A stretch of 64,000 nt of DNA, from positions 28,741,633-28,805,632 of the forward strand of contig CAMGYJ010000009.1 in NCBI GenBank assembly GCA_946122785.1, written 5' to 3'. This document shows, one piece after another, positions 44,554 through 57,003 of the stretch. Source of the stretch: Linum tenue (taxonomy: Eukaryota; Streptophyta; Magnoliopsida; Malpighiales; Linaceae). Position 1 is the first letter of the stretch. Each line of letters starts with the position of its first letter. A model generated the notes under the pieces. It was given only the letters and a program-made list of their open reading frames with translations, was not told where the DNA came from and did not search any database. The position numbers and the translations under genes were made by a program.

Positions 44554-45076
44554 GGGTTAATATTTTCGTATGACCTGAACTTTGACCAAAATAAACATTC
44601 TGGCCAATCTTTTCGATGTATAACATCCTGGCCCGAACTATACACCAAAATAAACAATTTGGCCAAACCCGATGTTTGACCGTTAACTTGGACGGTCAAA
44701 CGCGTTGACTAACGGTCAACTCGCCACGTCACTGCCTCATCACTGCCAAGTCAGAAGATCTGATAAATATTTACTTTTTTTCGTTTTTTATTTTTGGTTT
44801 AACTAAGGTATTAGATGATTTTTTTAATTTAATAATTTAAAATTAGGGAATGTGTGGAAATTGTGAATTATTTTAAATATTTTATGTTGACTTGGCAGTG
44901 ACATGGCACGTTGACTAACGGTCAACGCGTTTGACTGTCCAAGTTAACGGTCAAAAGTCGGATCTGGCCAAATTGTTTATTTTGGTGTATAGTTCGGGCC
45001 AGAATGTTATAGATCAAAAAGATTGGCCAGGATGTTTATTTTGGTCAAAGTTCAGGTCATACGAAAATATTAACCC
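44554..45076. mobile_element. Mutator-type MITE with 183-bp TIRs
   Basis: The arms at 44554-44736 and 44894-45076 are inverted repeats starting GGGTTAATATTTTCGTATGA, with only a few differences. TTAATTAAT flanks both ends (44545-44553 and 45077-45085), a perfect 9-bp duplication. Each arm contains repeated CCAAAATAAACA and TTGACCGTTA motifs. The 157-bp centre is AT-rich. No coding capacity. Confidence 0.93.
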
Positions 45077-45085
45077 TTAATTAAT

Positions 45086-46052
45086 TTGTTTTCTTAAACC
45101 TTCCTTTTGTCACATATGTGGGTGTCGCCCTTATCCTTATGGTATGCACTAATTTGCATATATAATTTGGTTATTATGGCGTGCACTGACGTGTGCTTGT
45201 TATGGGAGGCGGTGTCAACAAAGGGAATGCTGGCCAATTGAGACTTCAGCATTGATAAGTGTTTGGAGCTGTGGGTTCTTAAATTTTGAAGGTAAAAGCT
45301 CGATGTTGTCCGTGAGGTTCCCTAGTAAAGATACGCAGCTGGAAAGAGGAGTGAAGCTATATAAATAGCCTACTTCAGCTAGACAACCGAGTCGATCAAG
45401 GAACCTGGACAAGCTCCTCTGCTTGTGGTGGAGTTAATCTCGGTAGGAAGGGTCCTATTTCAGAAAGTCATGATCAGGGAAACAAGAATCAATTTGGAGC
45501 ACTTGAATAACTCAAAAAACAGAGTTCCTGGAAATTGATTCTCAGAGCTTGAGCCAATGGCTTCTCGGAAAAGAGGTAAGAACTGAAACCTTACTTATGA
45601 GTCATTTATTAATGACAAATTAGAATCTACCATATGCATGGAATTGAGAATCATTATGAATGCTAGAAATGAAAATCTAGAATTGATGCATGTTGACATT
45701 GAGATTTATTACCTCGATGATTAGAAATTGAATACATGTTGTGGAGTATAATGATTTTGTTTAAATGCATGCATATATGTGAAGAATATATGGGAATAGA
45801 ATGGGTTTATTGCCCATAATAACGATATTATAAGAAGTACTATTATAAGTACTACACGAACCACTTAGATTGCTGTGAAACATGAAAGTTTCAAGAATGA
45901 GAGCAGCAAGCTGAACCAGATCCACACCAATTAGAATGGTACCTATCGTGGTAACCATAAGATTGTCACACAATTCTCTAAGAATGACGTTATGTTTCTC
46001 AATAATAATCGCTTAGGTGATGACATAGGTTAGCCTTAATGGTAACTTTGGA
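45086..46052. other. Region without clear genes between the MITE and copia pol
   Basis: It probably includes decayed gag leader sequence of the outer copia element (for example the ATG at 45557) and the far flank of the FAR1-like insertion. I could not find the boundary between them. Confidence 0.35.
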
Positions 46053-47275
46053 GAATGGTTGTTGGATACTAGCGCCCCAAGGCATGTCTGTGATAGACGA
46101 TCTAAGATGGATTCTTTTTTGGACGTGTGTGTCCTTGTAAAGAGTTAGAATATCTAAAGTCACATTCCTATATTATTCTCGAACGCTTGAGATAAATAAA
46201 ATCTTTTGTATCCAAGCAAAATGACCCATAAAATATGTGGTTAGAGAATCAGAATCAATAGATCTGATTTATGTTGATATGGGTAAACTTGATGGAAAAG
46301 ACAATAAATTATTTATTGCTCTTTAGAGTGCTCTGATTGTCTAACTAGTTATTCGAAATAGTTTGATATGCCTAGTTGCATTAGGATTGCACTGACTATT
46401 CAATATATCGCATGCTTGTGGTAGAGTTAACAAACCAGTGTAGTGATAACTAGAAGAGCATATGAGTGTGTTTTATGTTGTCAACAATAAAAACACATAG
46501 TTCTTATGAAATGAAATACTCATTGTAATGTGGAATCCATTGATGCCAATAAACTTCCATTTTAAATAAAGAAATAGTGGGGTAGTGTCTTGCCTACTAT
46601 AAGAAATAATGGAACTGGTGGGGGCAATGAATCTGGGTATGAACTTAGAAGAGACAAATGAACTTCCACAAATATGCAGATTTGTGAGAGAGTCCATTAT
46701 TAACGAAATGGAATTATTGGAGTGTAATAATACTTAAAATCTTGTAGAGTTACCTCTTGGCTGTAAAGCCTTGGGTAATATATCGATATAATCAAACAAG
46801 ATTTGGCATCTTTGAGAATTACCTCTGGGCAATGAAGTCATGGGTAATAAATGGACTCTTAAAAGAAAAACTGAAACCTGATGGTTTAGTTTATGAGTAT
46901 AATAATCGCCTAGTTGCTAAGTCTTTAGGTGAAGAGGAAACATTATAGATATCTATTCACCAATATGTGGAATTACTTTCATGTATGAGATAAATGTTAA
47001 AACTATTTTGTGAGTGGTGATTTAGATAGGGAAATCTACATGGGACAACCTATAGGGTTGTTATTCCTGAACATGCTTATGGAGTCTGTAGTTAGACAAA
47101 TCATTGTAAGATTTGAAACAGACTCTAAGATGATGGCATGAATAAATTGGTTCTCTCTCATGGTCTTAAAATGAAAGTGACAAGTACATTTAGTACAAAT
47201 TTGAGAATGACACTTGCATTATGAATGACACTTCGATCTTTGGTACAAAGACTCGTGATGTCAATATTATGAAAT
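46053..47275 (+). pseudogene. Outer copia pol remnant: protease to RT
   Basis: At 46053 the reading E-W-L-L-D-T-S-A-P-R-H-V-C matches the copia aspartic protease motif, with D-T-S-A where D-S-G-A is usual. Further on, near 47020, R-E-I-Y-M-G-Q-P-I-G matches the RT segment around Y-M-x-Q-P. The frames between are full of stops and shifts. Reading ends at 47276, where the gypsy LTR was inserted. Confidence 0.7.
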
Positions 47276-48056
47276 ACCATTGACACGTCCCGACTCTTTT
47301 TGAAAACCAAACCACAACTCAAACCACAAACCGGTTACTCCGGACCAACCAAACCACTTTTTAAAATAAACCAACTGACATCATTTAAGAAATTTTTACG
47401 AAAAGCCCCAACACTTGGGCAAAATCCTCAATCTCAAACACTTAAAAACTACTCAACACCGAATCTCGAATCTTGAATCTTTCATCTCCAGTACATAAAC
47501 TCATAATCATGAACAAAATAATTAATTCATCTAACTTGACTCCTCACAAGCTCCTCGACTTCTCATCTGTGCTGGTACGGCTGCTCGCCTAGACTTGCTC
47601 CTTCTCGGGATCCACCATTGCTGACCCATCCTCAACCTGGTGAGTGAGAGGGGGTCAGTCTCGCCGTTACTTCCTAAGGTCTTGCCCTAGGCAAACTCCT
47701 TACTAAACACATTATTAGGGGAATGCCTTCCTTAGACGAAAGTCGTTCTCACTTTCATCCTTTAAACTTTACTATCAAACAGTCTAAAGAGATCTCTACT
47801 CCTGTCTTATCATTAGAATTCTCTTACTTATGTTCTTAATAACTCCTTTCAACTATAACTCATAGAGGTTCTCAACTTTTATCCTTAACTCAAACACAAA
47901 ACACTAGGACCACCGCGTTACGTCTCGCCGTCCGGTGTCCTAGCCTAGTATGCCAACCGCGTTACGTCTCGCCGTCCAGCAGTGACCTGACCATCTACCG
48001 CGTCCAGTAGTGGCCCAACCGCCCGTGGGTTCCTCATACCATCAATCCATACAACA

Positions 48057-48557
48057 TCACATACATTCATACATAGCACAACGCGTGCCTCCACCCTTAC
48101 AGGCGGTGGGATGCCTCACAAACATATCGCGCATACTAGAAAAATTAACTAAATAATAACTTGAAATAAAAGGCATAAATCTAAAAGACCTCGACGGAGA
48201 TTTTACCCCCTTTACACTCACCTCTTTAGTCGCATCAACGTCTGCATTCTCACGCTCAAGCCCCGCGCGTTTTTCCTCTATTGGCTCCTCCTCTATCGGT
48301 TCATCGTCTTCCTCTTCAACGACCCTAACCATTGGAGCTCCGTCGCCATTCTCTTCAAGGTCCCTCCTCGGGCCACAATTCAGCGGCCAACTTTGAACTG
48401 CCGACACCCCGGGTCGTCTAGGAGGATAGTGTCGGGGCCTCTCCATCACTTTACCCCCGCTAGTTGCGATCACCAATGTTGAGTTCTCGGTCTTCCTTCC
48501 GCCTCTAATAGACGCGGCTCTTCCCCTCCTACTAATTGGTGTGAATCTCTTCATCAC
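48057..48557 (-). other. Open frame inside the gypsy LTR, probably not a gene
   Basis: A 166-codon minus-strand frame starts M-M-K-R-F-T and has an acidic E-E-E-D-D-E-P-I-E segment. It lies wholly within the LTR and matches no domain I know. Long chance or accessory frames occur in long gypsy LTRs. Confidence 0.3.
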
Positions 48558-49306
48558 GCGATACTACGAAGTTCGATCGGCTGCTAACTTTCTCGCCTTC
48601 TTTCCCTCCTTAGCCGGATTATCCCAGGAAACCTATTAATAAGAAATTCATACTCTAAGACAACCTTTCTCGACTTAAAAGCCTCCTTTCTATCTACCCA
48701 GACACCCTCTACTCAAAGTCCCATCCTCAAACCTCACTCCAAAGGTCCTTTAACCCCCATTAAAAATTTCTAGAATTAATCCCTTCAAAAACGACCATTT
48801 TTCCTAATTATTTTAGTCTTGGACGAATTTTACACCTAACTTGAACCTTCTTAAAAATTCGGATAATAATTTTCCTACATAAATCATGAGTACTAATACC
48901 CTGAAATTACCAAACCCTTAAAAACACCTCGGAAAGATTTTTATTTAATTAAAACAAATATTCTAACAATTTCTAAAAATAGAAATACATCTTCAAAAAT
49001 CCCCAAATTAAATTACGATCATCTCCTAGACCTCTCTCAATTTATAAAATTATTAAATTCAGAAAAAGACCTTCAGAGAGGCTCGAACCAATTTAAAACA
49101 TCTAAAATATGTTTCTGGAAATTCCCAGCAGCTTTAGTGACCACCCAAAATCTGTCACTAAAAGCCTGTAACGCCCGTTGCTAAAACCCCAGAATTCTAC
49201 CCTCACGAAAAATCACCAAATCAATCGACCTAACTCAAAGGGATCGAGTTCTCTTACCTCTAGAACGTGCCTAGTACTAGATTGGATGACCCGGGACGTT
49301 GATCTC

Positions 49307-49735
49307 TATGAAATTCCTGAATGGATTTAGGGTTTGTAGGGTTTTGGGAAAGAAGAAGACGAGCAGAGAAGGAGGAGATAAGGTTGAGAAAGGGTTATTG
49401 AAGAGAAGGCTCAATGCCAACTCTGGGACTCAGTGGTCCTTGTATATATACAACGGTTACATTAACCTCTTTACAAAACCACCAGTCACGAAGTGACAAG
49501 TGGCAAAGACCACTGTTTAATCAATAACGAATGAAGCTTAATAAAACGACTACGTATTCTATAGCTGTACAATGGAGTAATTACAAAAGGATCTCCACAA
49601 CTTATGAATCGTTGCACTTGGGTCCTTTGTTGTTCTTCAACATTCTGTTCTCCGGGTGCAGCAGCTTCCAAGTTGCAGAAGAATTCGATCCTGCTTCTTC
49701 GATTACCTCAGCAGGATCAGGGGATGATCTTCACA
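49307..49735 (-). repeat. 3' LTR of the inner copia element
   Basis: 429 bp; on the minus strand it starts TGTGAAGATC. It ends TTTCATA, where the 5' LTR has TTTCACA, so the terminal CA has mutated to TA. It pairs with 54627-55055. Confidence 0.93.
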
Positions 49736-49742
49736 CACCCCC

Positions 49743-52700
49743 TCAAGCTGGCAAGTACACGTTGTGTACTGCCAGCTTGTTCAGTAAGAAACGGAATCTC
49801 TCTGATCCAAGACCCTTAGTGAATAGGTCTGCTAACTGCACATCCGTTCTTCGATGTTTCAATGCAATCAAACCTGATTTCAATCTCTCCCTTGTGACAT
49901 GACAATCCACCTCTATATGTTTTGTTCGTTCATGGAAAACTAGGTTTTCCGCAATGTGAATGGCGGATTGATTATCACAGTATAATGTAATAGGTTCAGG
50001 ATGATTGCATAAGAAGAAATCAAGCATTACCTTGAGCCATTGCACTTCACAGCAAAGTTCAAAGCTCTGTATTCAGCTTCAGTAGAAGATCTGGATACTG
50101 TAGTTTGCTTCTTGCTTTTCCAAGTCACCAATGATGAACCCAGAAAGGTACAATATCCAGTAACTGATTTCCTTGTATCAGGGCATGTAAGCCAGTCTGA
50201 ATCTGAGTAACCAGAAAGTTGTAATATAGTAGATGATGAGTAGAACAATCCTTGACCAGGGTTTCCCATAAGATACCTGAGAATTCTCTGTAAACCCTGC
50301 AAATGTACAGTAGTTGGTTGTGCTTGGAATTGTGACAGTTGCTGAATAGGAAAACAGATGTCTGGTCTAGTTGTAGTTAAATACTGCAACTGCCCCAACA
50401 GTTGTCTGAATGCACTTCCATCCACTAATGGCTCACCATCTTCTGCTGAATAAACAACCTACTGACTTAATGGAGTCTTGGCTGGTTTGGAATCCAGAAA
50501 GTTTGAATTGGCTAACAGCTCTAAACAATATTTTCTTTGTGAAACCATGATGCTTGAACTTGATCGAGCAATTTCAAGACCAAGGAAATATTTCATTCTC
50601 CCATATACTTGATCTTGAAAGCCTGTTTTAAGTGTTTCTTCAGCTTGGTGATTAGTTCCATGTTGTTACCAGCAATGATGATATCATCAACATAGACAAC
50701 TAACACCACAACAAAATCATCAACTGTAAACCTGAACACTGAGTGATCAGCATGACACTGTGTGAAACCTGATTCAACTAGGAAAGTTTCTAACTTGATG
50801 AACCACTGTCGACTAGCTTGTTTAAGACCATATAGTGACTTCTGTAGTTTACAAACTTTCCCTTTATACTCAGGTTTCTCACGCAATCCAGGTGGTAACA
50901 CCATATATACCTCTTCATCCAAATCCCCATGCAAAAATGCATTACTTACATCCATCTGATGTAATATCCACCCTCTGACAGCTGCAACTCCCAGCAACAA
51001 CTTAACAAAATTCAGTTTGGCTACTGGAGAGAATGTATCCTGAAAATCAATACCAGGAAGTTGACTGTACCCCTTGGCAACTAGCCTGGCTTTATGCCTG
51101 TCAATGGTGCCATCTGAATGAAATTTGGTCTTGAAGATCCAACGACAACCAATTGGAGTTTTATCTACAGGCTTATCAACAATGATCCAAGTCTGGTTTC
51201 GATCCAGGGCTTCAAGTTCATCATTCACAGCAAGTTCCCAGTAACCTTCTTTCATTGCCTCTTCATATGATTGTGGATCAATGCAAGAGGAGATGTTAAG
51301 ACAGAAGGATCTGTAATGAGGAGGAATAAATTGATAGGATAGATAGTTGGAGAGTGGAGATGGGGAGAATTAGGGTTGCAGGGGAATGGATTGGAAGCCT
51401 GCTCGATAGCCACCCCTTCCCTTTTTTTTTTTTGAATCCGAAATACCAAAACGTCGTCATTTTGATTGAGTGCCGGCAATTTTGTCAAATGCTTGGAATC
51501 GTAAAAAACGGGTTGAAAACGCGTTTTTATACGTTTTCACCGATTTTAATGATTCTAATTACGCTTTTGACCGATTTTGAGTGAAAAACGATTTTATAAG
51601 TGATTTGAAACGTTTTCCTTCCCTAGAAACGTAAAATCGTACGCTTTTACGCTTTAAAGCGCAATTTTGACTGCACTGGGTAAGGGAATAGGAGTCTTGG
51701 TAGCCAAGCCTAAGTGATACATTTGAAGATAGGCAGGTTGTTTGTGTACTCTATCTGACTTACGTAGAGCAAGGGGTGCTGGTAAAACAGTCTGAGATTG
51801 GATAGGTGAAGGAGCAGGGGAGTTAGGTGGTGATGGAGAAGAAAGAGGGATAGGTGTGGAAGAATGTATAAGAGAGGTTTGTTCTGTGGGAGAAGGAGAA
51901 GTAGAGGATTCATCAGAAGATGAACTAGAAGGTGATTGAGGAATTTAGTCAGGATCAGTGGGATCCTGATGTTCTGGATAGAAAGGAATTAGAGGAGAAG
52001 AGTCTTGGATAGGTGAAGAAGAAGGAAAACTGGTCTCAGTTGGATTAGAGTTTGCTGGAGGGCTACTGTCAAGAATGGCATTTTTGTAGGGGAAAACTGT
52101 TTCATGAAACACAACATCCCTAGAAGTGAAAACTTCATTAGTATATGGATCATAGCGTCTATATCCTTTAACTCCAAACTCATATCCGACGAAAATACAC
52201 TTGATTGATCTTGCTGTTAGGTTAGGTTTGTGGGGCAAAACTGATGTAGCTTAAGCTAAACATCCAAAAATCCTGAGGTCTGAGTAATCAGGTGGTACAC
52301 CATAAAGAACTTCGAATGGAGTTTTGTTTGAAAGGATTGGGGAAGGAAGTCTATTGATCAGAAAAGCAGCATGAAGCATAAAGAAACTCCAGAAGGTAAC
52401 TGGTAAGCCAGACTGAAATCTCAAAGCCCTAGATACATTCAACAAGTGTTGATGCTTCCTTTCCACTCGTCCATTCTGTTGAGCTGTTCTCACACAACTC
52501 ATTTCATGGATGATCCCATTCTGCTGATAAAAATCTTTCAAATGGAACTCCTGACCCTGATCAGACCTCACAATTTTGATATGTTTGTTGAACTGAGTTG
52601 CTACAAGAGCATGGAAAGATTGTAAAAGAGTTCCTGCTTCTGATTTACTTCTCATGAGATAAATCCAAACAGATATACTACAATCATCAACAATAGTGAG

Positions 52701-53890
52701 GAAATAGATAAAACCATCTAGAGAAGGGGTATCAACAGGGCCCCAAATGTCTGTGTGTATCATATCAAAAGGTTCTTTACTAATGGAACTGCTCCTGACA
52801 AAAGGGAGCCTTTTCTGCTTAGCTAAGTGACAGACTTCACAGTGTGTAACTGTACTGGTATCTACTTCCTTATGCTGTTTTTGTATTTCTTGTAGCTTGG
52901 GGAGTGAAGGATGTCCAAGTCTACTGTGCCAAAGGTTAAAAGCTTGTGGTGAGGAAGACGTGAAAGGTCTTGATGTCTGGGATTGATCAAAAAGGTAGAG
53001 CCCTCTATTTACTCGGACCAAACCAATCCTCAGTTGAGAAATGAGGTCCTGAATGACACAAAAATCAGAACGAAAAATGAGTGAAACTGGAGAGTCATTG
53101 GTCAATTTGCTTACAGAAACAAGGTTGTAAGCAAAAGAAGGAACACAAAGGACATTGGTTAACAGCAAACCACATGATAACCTAACTATCCCTATGTGTG
53201 TAACAGGGACTTGCTCTCCATTAGGAAGTGTGACAGTGATTCCTTCTACTGGCTTGTACTTAAGGTAATAGTTCACAGAGCAAATGATATGGTCACTAGC
53301 ACCTGTATCTAGGACCCAAACATGCTTAATCCCAGTCATTCTTGTTGATAGAGCAAATGTAGCTTCCATATAAGTGGATGGTCGATTGAGAGTGACTGAA
53401 TGTGCAGCAGGAACAGTGGGTGAAGGTGGTGGTGAAGGAGATGATTGTTGTTGCATCATTGCTTTCAGCTTACTGAAATCTTCCATGGCTGCAGACAACC
53501 TTGCAAGAATGGACTGAGGGTCATTGATGTTGTTTTGTCCTCCTTGTGAAGGAGTTTGAGAAAGCTGTTCTCCAGTATCAACAGATCCAGCAAATCTTGA
53601 GTTGTCTTCCTGCATTTTCTCTCTAGCTTTCTTCATCTTCAGCTTATAACAATCTTTAATCACATGATTGTTCTTTTTGCAGTAAACACAGAAGAGTTCT
53701 TGGTTTGGATCTGCCCGAGGAGTTGATTGAGACCTAGGATACTGTCTCTGAGATTGATTGGATCCTGCTGCAAGAGCAATGGATTCTGCAGGCTTGCTTC
53801 CAACCAAACCATTGCCTTTCATCTGCCTTTCCAGCTGAATGACAGACTTAAAAAAACGAGTCAAGGTTAGGTAAAGGTTCAATCAACAAC
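49743..53890 (-). pseudogene. Inner copia pol: protease, integrase, RT, RNase H
   Basis: In minus-strand order: a gag knuckle (C-V-Y-C-K-K-N-N-H-V-I-K-D-C), protease W-V-L-D-T-G-A-S-D-H, and the GAG-pre-integrase H-S-R-L-G-H then C-H-L-A-K-Q. The integrase core has D-I-W-G-P, R-S-D-Q-G-Q-E-F and N-G-R-V-E-R-K-H. RT has Q-M-D-V-S-N-A-F-L-H-G and the catalytic Y-V-D-D. RNase H has Y-S-D-S-D-W, S-S-T-E-A-E-Y and Y-C-D-N-Q-S-A. Catalytic residues are intact. The frame is broken by a stop near 52251, a stop near 50460, shifts near 51255 and 50040, and possibly a small insertion at 51400-51690. Pol copies the element RNA and integrates the product. Confidence 0.9.
51400..51690. other. Possible small insertion inside inner copia pol
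   Basis: Copia-like reading is lost between integrase and RT. The segment has an A-run on the minus strand (T-run 51421-51431) and many CGTTTT / AAAACG motifs, including the palindromic AAAACGCGTTTT. It could be a small retroposon. Its ends and any target duplication are not clear, and the region between integrase and RT is naturally variable. Confidence 0.35.
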
Positions 53891-54531
53891 ATTTGAGTCT
53901 TGACCATCTGGTAACTAGGAGATAACCCCTGCAAGAACTTAATGACTCTTCCATTTTCCCTGTACATACATACTTTTTGATAGGTCTTGGAAGGGCAATC
54001 ACGCACAGGAATAGGGAGATATGAGTCGAGTTCATCCCACAAAACTTTCAGATCTGTAAAGAACTGTCTCACAGATTGGTTACCCTGAGTGCAAGTTGCC
54101 AAACGACCTTTCAAATCAGCTATTCTAATGGAATCTCCTTGACCAAACTTCGATTTCAAGTACCTCCATGCCTCACTCGTAGTTTTAATTTTCATAAGGC
54201 TAGGTCTGATATCATTAGAAACAGAATTTCTAATCCAGCAGAGAATGGTTCCATTAACTCTCATCCAAGTAGAATGTAAAGGGTTGTTACCATCTGGAAG
54301 AGGCAGTGTCCCATCGATGAAGACCATCTTGTTTTTGGTTATGAGAGCTTCTTACATGGATTCGCTCCACACAAGATAGTTATCATCAGTGAGATTGAAG
54401 GAGAGAATGGATGTGAATGCACTGTCTCCAGTGGACATGTAGTAAGGATTCATGTAAGGATCTTCAAACTTGATTTCCTGGTTCACCATTGTTCCACTGG
54501 TGGAATATGATGCAGTAGCTGAGGTACTCAT
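53848..54531 (-). pseudogene. Inner copia gag (UBN2-type)
   Basis: The protein begins at the ATG at 54531 (M-S-T-S-A-T-A-S-Y), about 95 bp after the 5' LTR. It shows the copia gag order: L-T-D-D-N-Y-L-V-W, then a stop (about 54355) before E-A-L, then W-R-Y-L-K-S-K-F, then F-L-Q-G-L-S-P-S-Y. Gag forms the cytoplasmic particle that packages element RNA. Near 53850 a T-run of seven after GACTCG shifts the frame; with six T the reading continues into the knuckle and protease. One stop and one shift are thus the main lesions. Confidence 0.88.
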
Positions 54532-54626
54532 TGTGAATCAATTGAAACAGAAACTTGAAAGGGATATGTGAGAGAAGTCTTGAAGAAGGGAAATGGTTGA
54601 TCAAGAGCAACCAGGCTCTGATACCA

Positions 54627-55055
54627 TGTGAAATTCCTGAATGGGTTTAGGGTTTGTAGGGTTTTGGGAAAGAAGAAGACGAGCAGAGAAGGAGGAGATA
54701 AGGTTGAGAAAGGGTTATTGAAGAGAAGGCTCAATGCCAGCTCTGGGACTTAGTGGTCCTTGTATATATACAACGGTTACATTAACCTTTTTACAAAACC
54801 ACCAGTCACGAAGTGACAAGTGACAAAGACCACTGTTTAATCAATAACGAATGAAGCTTAATAAAACGACTACGTATTCTATAGCTGTACAACGGAGTAA
54901 TTACAAAAGGATCTTCATAACTTATGAATCGTTGCACTTGGGTCCTTTGTTGTTCTTCAGCATTCTGTTCTCCGGGTGCAGCAGCTTCCAAGTTGCAGAA
55001 GAATTCGATCCTGCTTCTTCGATTACCTCAGCAGGATCAGGGGATGATCTTCACA
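54627..55055 (-). repeat. 5' LTR of the inner copia element
   Basis: 429 bp; on the minus strand it starts TGTGAAGATC, ends TTTCACA, and abuts the primer-binding site TGGTATCAGAGC. Confidence 0.94.
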
Positions 55056-55360
55056 ATCTCCTCGTTGATCGAACCCTCAAACGTCACCTCTAATAAAATA
55101 CGAGCTTCGAATTAAGCCATCGATAAATCGAGTTTAGAAATCGCGAAAGGGTTCGTGATCCTTACCTAGAAACACGAAAGGGATGGGATTCGGAACCGGG
55201 GTCGGGGCACAGGGAGGCGGCGGCTCCCTTTCTTCTTCCTTGCGCTGCTTTGCCTAGGAACCGGCTGGGGATTTTCTTCTTGCGGCGCTGCTTGGGAAAG
55301 GGTTTTGCGGCGGGGAGGGATTTTTTTGGCTGGGGAAAATTTGTGCCGGGCCAGAAAATA

Positions 55361-55377
55361 AGGGGGGGGGGCGGGGA
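55361..55377 (+). repeat. G-run in the gypsy LTR
   Basis: Ten G, one C and four G in a row form a possible G-quadruplex seed. It is also a place where base calls are unreliable. Confidence 0.5.
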
Positions 55378-55462
55378 ATTATTGCTGGTGGGGGAATTTG
55401 GGGCCAACTAAAAGAATGGCCTCTCGGCCGTTTCCTGGGGGAGTAGGGTTTACCCTATTTTT

Positions 55463-55468
55463 TTTATA

Positions 55469-55506
<38 letters not shown>

Positions 55507-55515
55507 TAATAATAA
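55463..55515. repeat. (TAA)n microsatellite
   Basis: About 16 ATA/TAA units with one interruption lie near the start of the gypsy LTR (minus-strand sense). Confidence 0.9.
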
Positions 55516-55632
55516 TGTTATAATATTATTATTTTTAATCCACGGTTGTAATTCTTAGTACGTAACCGTTAAACTAACCGTTCATAAAATTTGGTCGAAC
55601 CCAAATCTAAAATACCGGGTTGTTACAACCAT

Positions 55633-57003
55633 GTTGTTTGAGAATTATGAAGGTAAAAATATATGGAGATCCAGATTACTAGGACAATAAAAGAGATTTC
55701 ATCTAGATCAGTTTAACTACACAGTTAGATCTAGAGGAAATACGAGTTCTACACCTGCATAAATGTTTGATGGTGCTAGTATAATTTTTAAGAGCACCAA
55801 AGACGGTGTAAGAAAGTAAGAACATACTAGCATCGACAGTCTACGAGAGGCAGCTGATAAACATGAGACCCGACATAGTGGGGGTACTTGGCAGGCTTAC
55901 TGATTGTCCTAGTATGAAGCATTGAAATGCTATTGAAAGGGGTAATGAGACACCTTAAAAGAACATAAAAACCTTGGTATTTGTTATCAAAGGTTTTGCT
56001 GTATTGGTAGGGTATAGTGATGCGGATTAGAATACCCTATAGAGGACTCCAAGACAACAAGAGGCTGTGTTTTAAACATCGATAGAGAAGCTATGTCTTG
56101 GAAGTCTAAGAAGTAAACGATCCTGGCTCAATCAACTAAGAAATCATAAATGATAGAACTAGCAATGGCTAGTAAAGAGGAAAGTTGATTGAGAGGGTCA
56201 CTGCTAGAGATTCCCTTATGGGAAAGACCGATCCCTCCGGTAGTTGATTAATTGTGATAGCACCGCAGCTATTGCAAAAGAAGGAAACCGGTTCTAAAAC
56301 GAAAAAGAGACGACAAATTCGTCGTAAGCACAGTACTGTAAGAGAACTCCTAACGATAGGAGCAATGAGAGTGGATCATGTGAGATCCTAACAGAATCTA
56401 GTTGATCCTTTGACGAAAGGATTACCTAGACAGAAAAGTCCAAAATACCACAAAGGGTATGAGACTTATGCCTACCGAACCATGGATTACAAGTGATGGT
56501 AACCCGACCCGATAGACTGGAGATCCCAAGAAACGGGTTCAATGGGTAATAACAAGTTATGAGTAATATTGAGAAAAGTTCATGCATAGTGAAGCATGAA
56601 TCCCAAAGCCTTGAAGGTTGAGTTAAACTCTTAATGAGATCTATACTCTATGTGGAGTGAAGTACTTTACTTTAGGGGTACTTCTGATAGACTCACCTAT
56701 GTGAATGTGGGACTGAGGCCGCTCCCTATGGAACTTTGGAGGCATAAAGTTGTTAGAGCGTTCACTAAATCGGGATAACGTGCATGACCATAAACGCACG
56801 GCCTATGAGAGAATATCACTCAATGAAAAGATCTGGTGTGCTACATTGTCTGAGATAGGGTTCAAGACTACGAGTCACCCTTATGAAATCGGAAGTGTAA
56901 CCACTACGCTAAGGTTCAAATCTTCGCGATACCTTAGCTTATGCCCGATCTTATGGATCAGTTGATGCTCAGAGATAGTTTCAAAACTATTCAAGTGAGG
57001 GAT
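55633..57003 (+). pseudogene. Outer copia pol remnant: RNase H end
   Basis: The outer copia sequence resumes right after the gypsy target duplication. G-Y-S-D-A-D lies near 56010, S-W-K-S-K near 56095, and D-P-L-T-K-G-L-P-R near 56402-56431, in the order expected at the C-terminal end of copia pol. Many stops interrupt it. The region after 56460 is the untranslated part leading to the polypurine tract and 3' LTR. Confidence 0.8.

Larger units (their letters stand above)
49307..55055 (-). mobile_element. Inner Ty1/copia retrotransposon
   Basis: The two LTRs of 429 bp are at 49307-49735 and 54627-55055. ATCTC flanks both ends (49302-49306 and 55056-55060). On the minus strand the right-hand LTR is the 5' LTR. 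It is followed directly by TGGTATCAGAGC, the initiator-methionine tRNA primer site. Gag, protease, integrase, RT and RNase H follow in copia order. By eye the LTRs differ at about ten positions, all transitions (about 2.3%). The element is therefore the youngest large insertion of the nest, but stops and shifts make it inactive. Confidence 0.95.
47281..55627 (-). mobile_element. Ty3/gypsy-type solo LTR, split by the inner copia
   Basis: Read on the minus strand the LTR begins TGTAACAACCCGG (at 55627) and ends GAGTCGGGACGTGTCA (at 47281). These are typical ends of long plant gypsy LTRs of the chromovirus type. ACCAT lies outside both ends (47276-47280 and 55628-55632), a perfect 5-bp duplication. 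No gag or pol of gypsy type lies between, so this is a solo LTR of about 2.6 kb once the inner copia (49307-55055) is removed. It contains two copies of an ACCGCGTTACGTCTCGCC motif near 47910 and 47955. Confidence 0.82.

Noticed and set aside
47281..49306. A complete gypsy element rather than a solo LTR
   Set aside because: No gypsy gag or pol motif lies anywhere between 47281 and 55627; the only coding domains are of the nested copia type.
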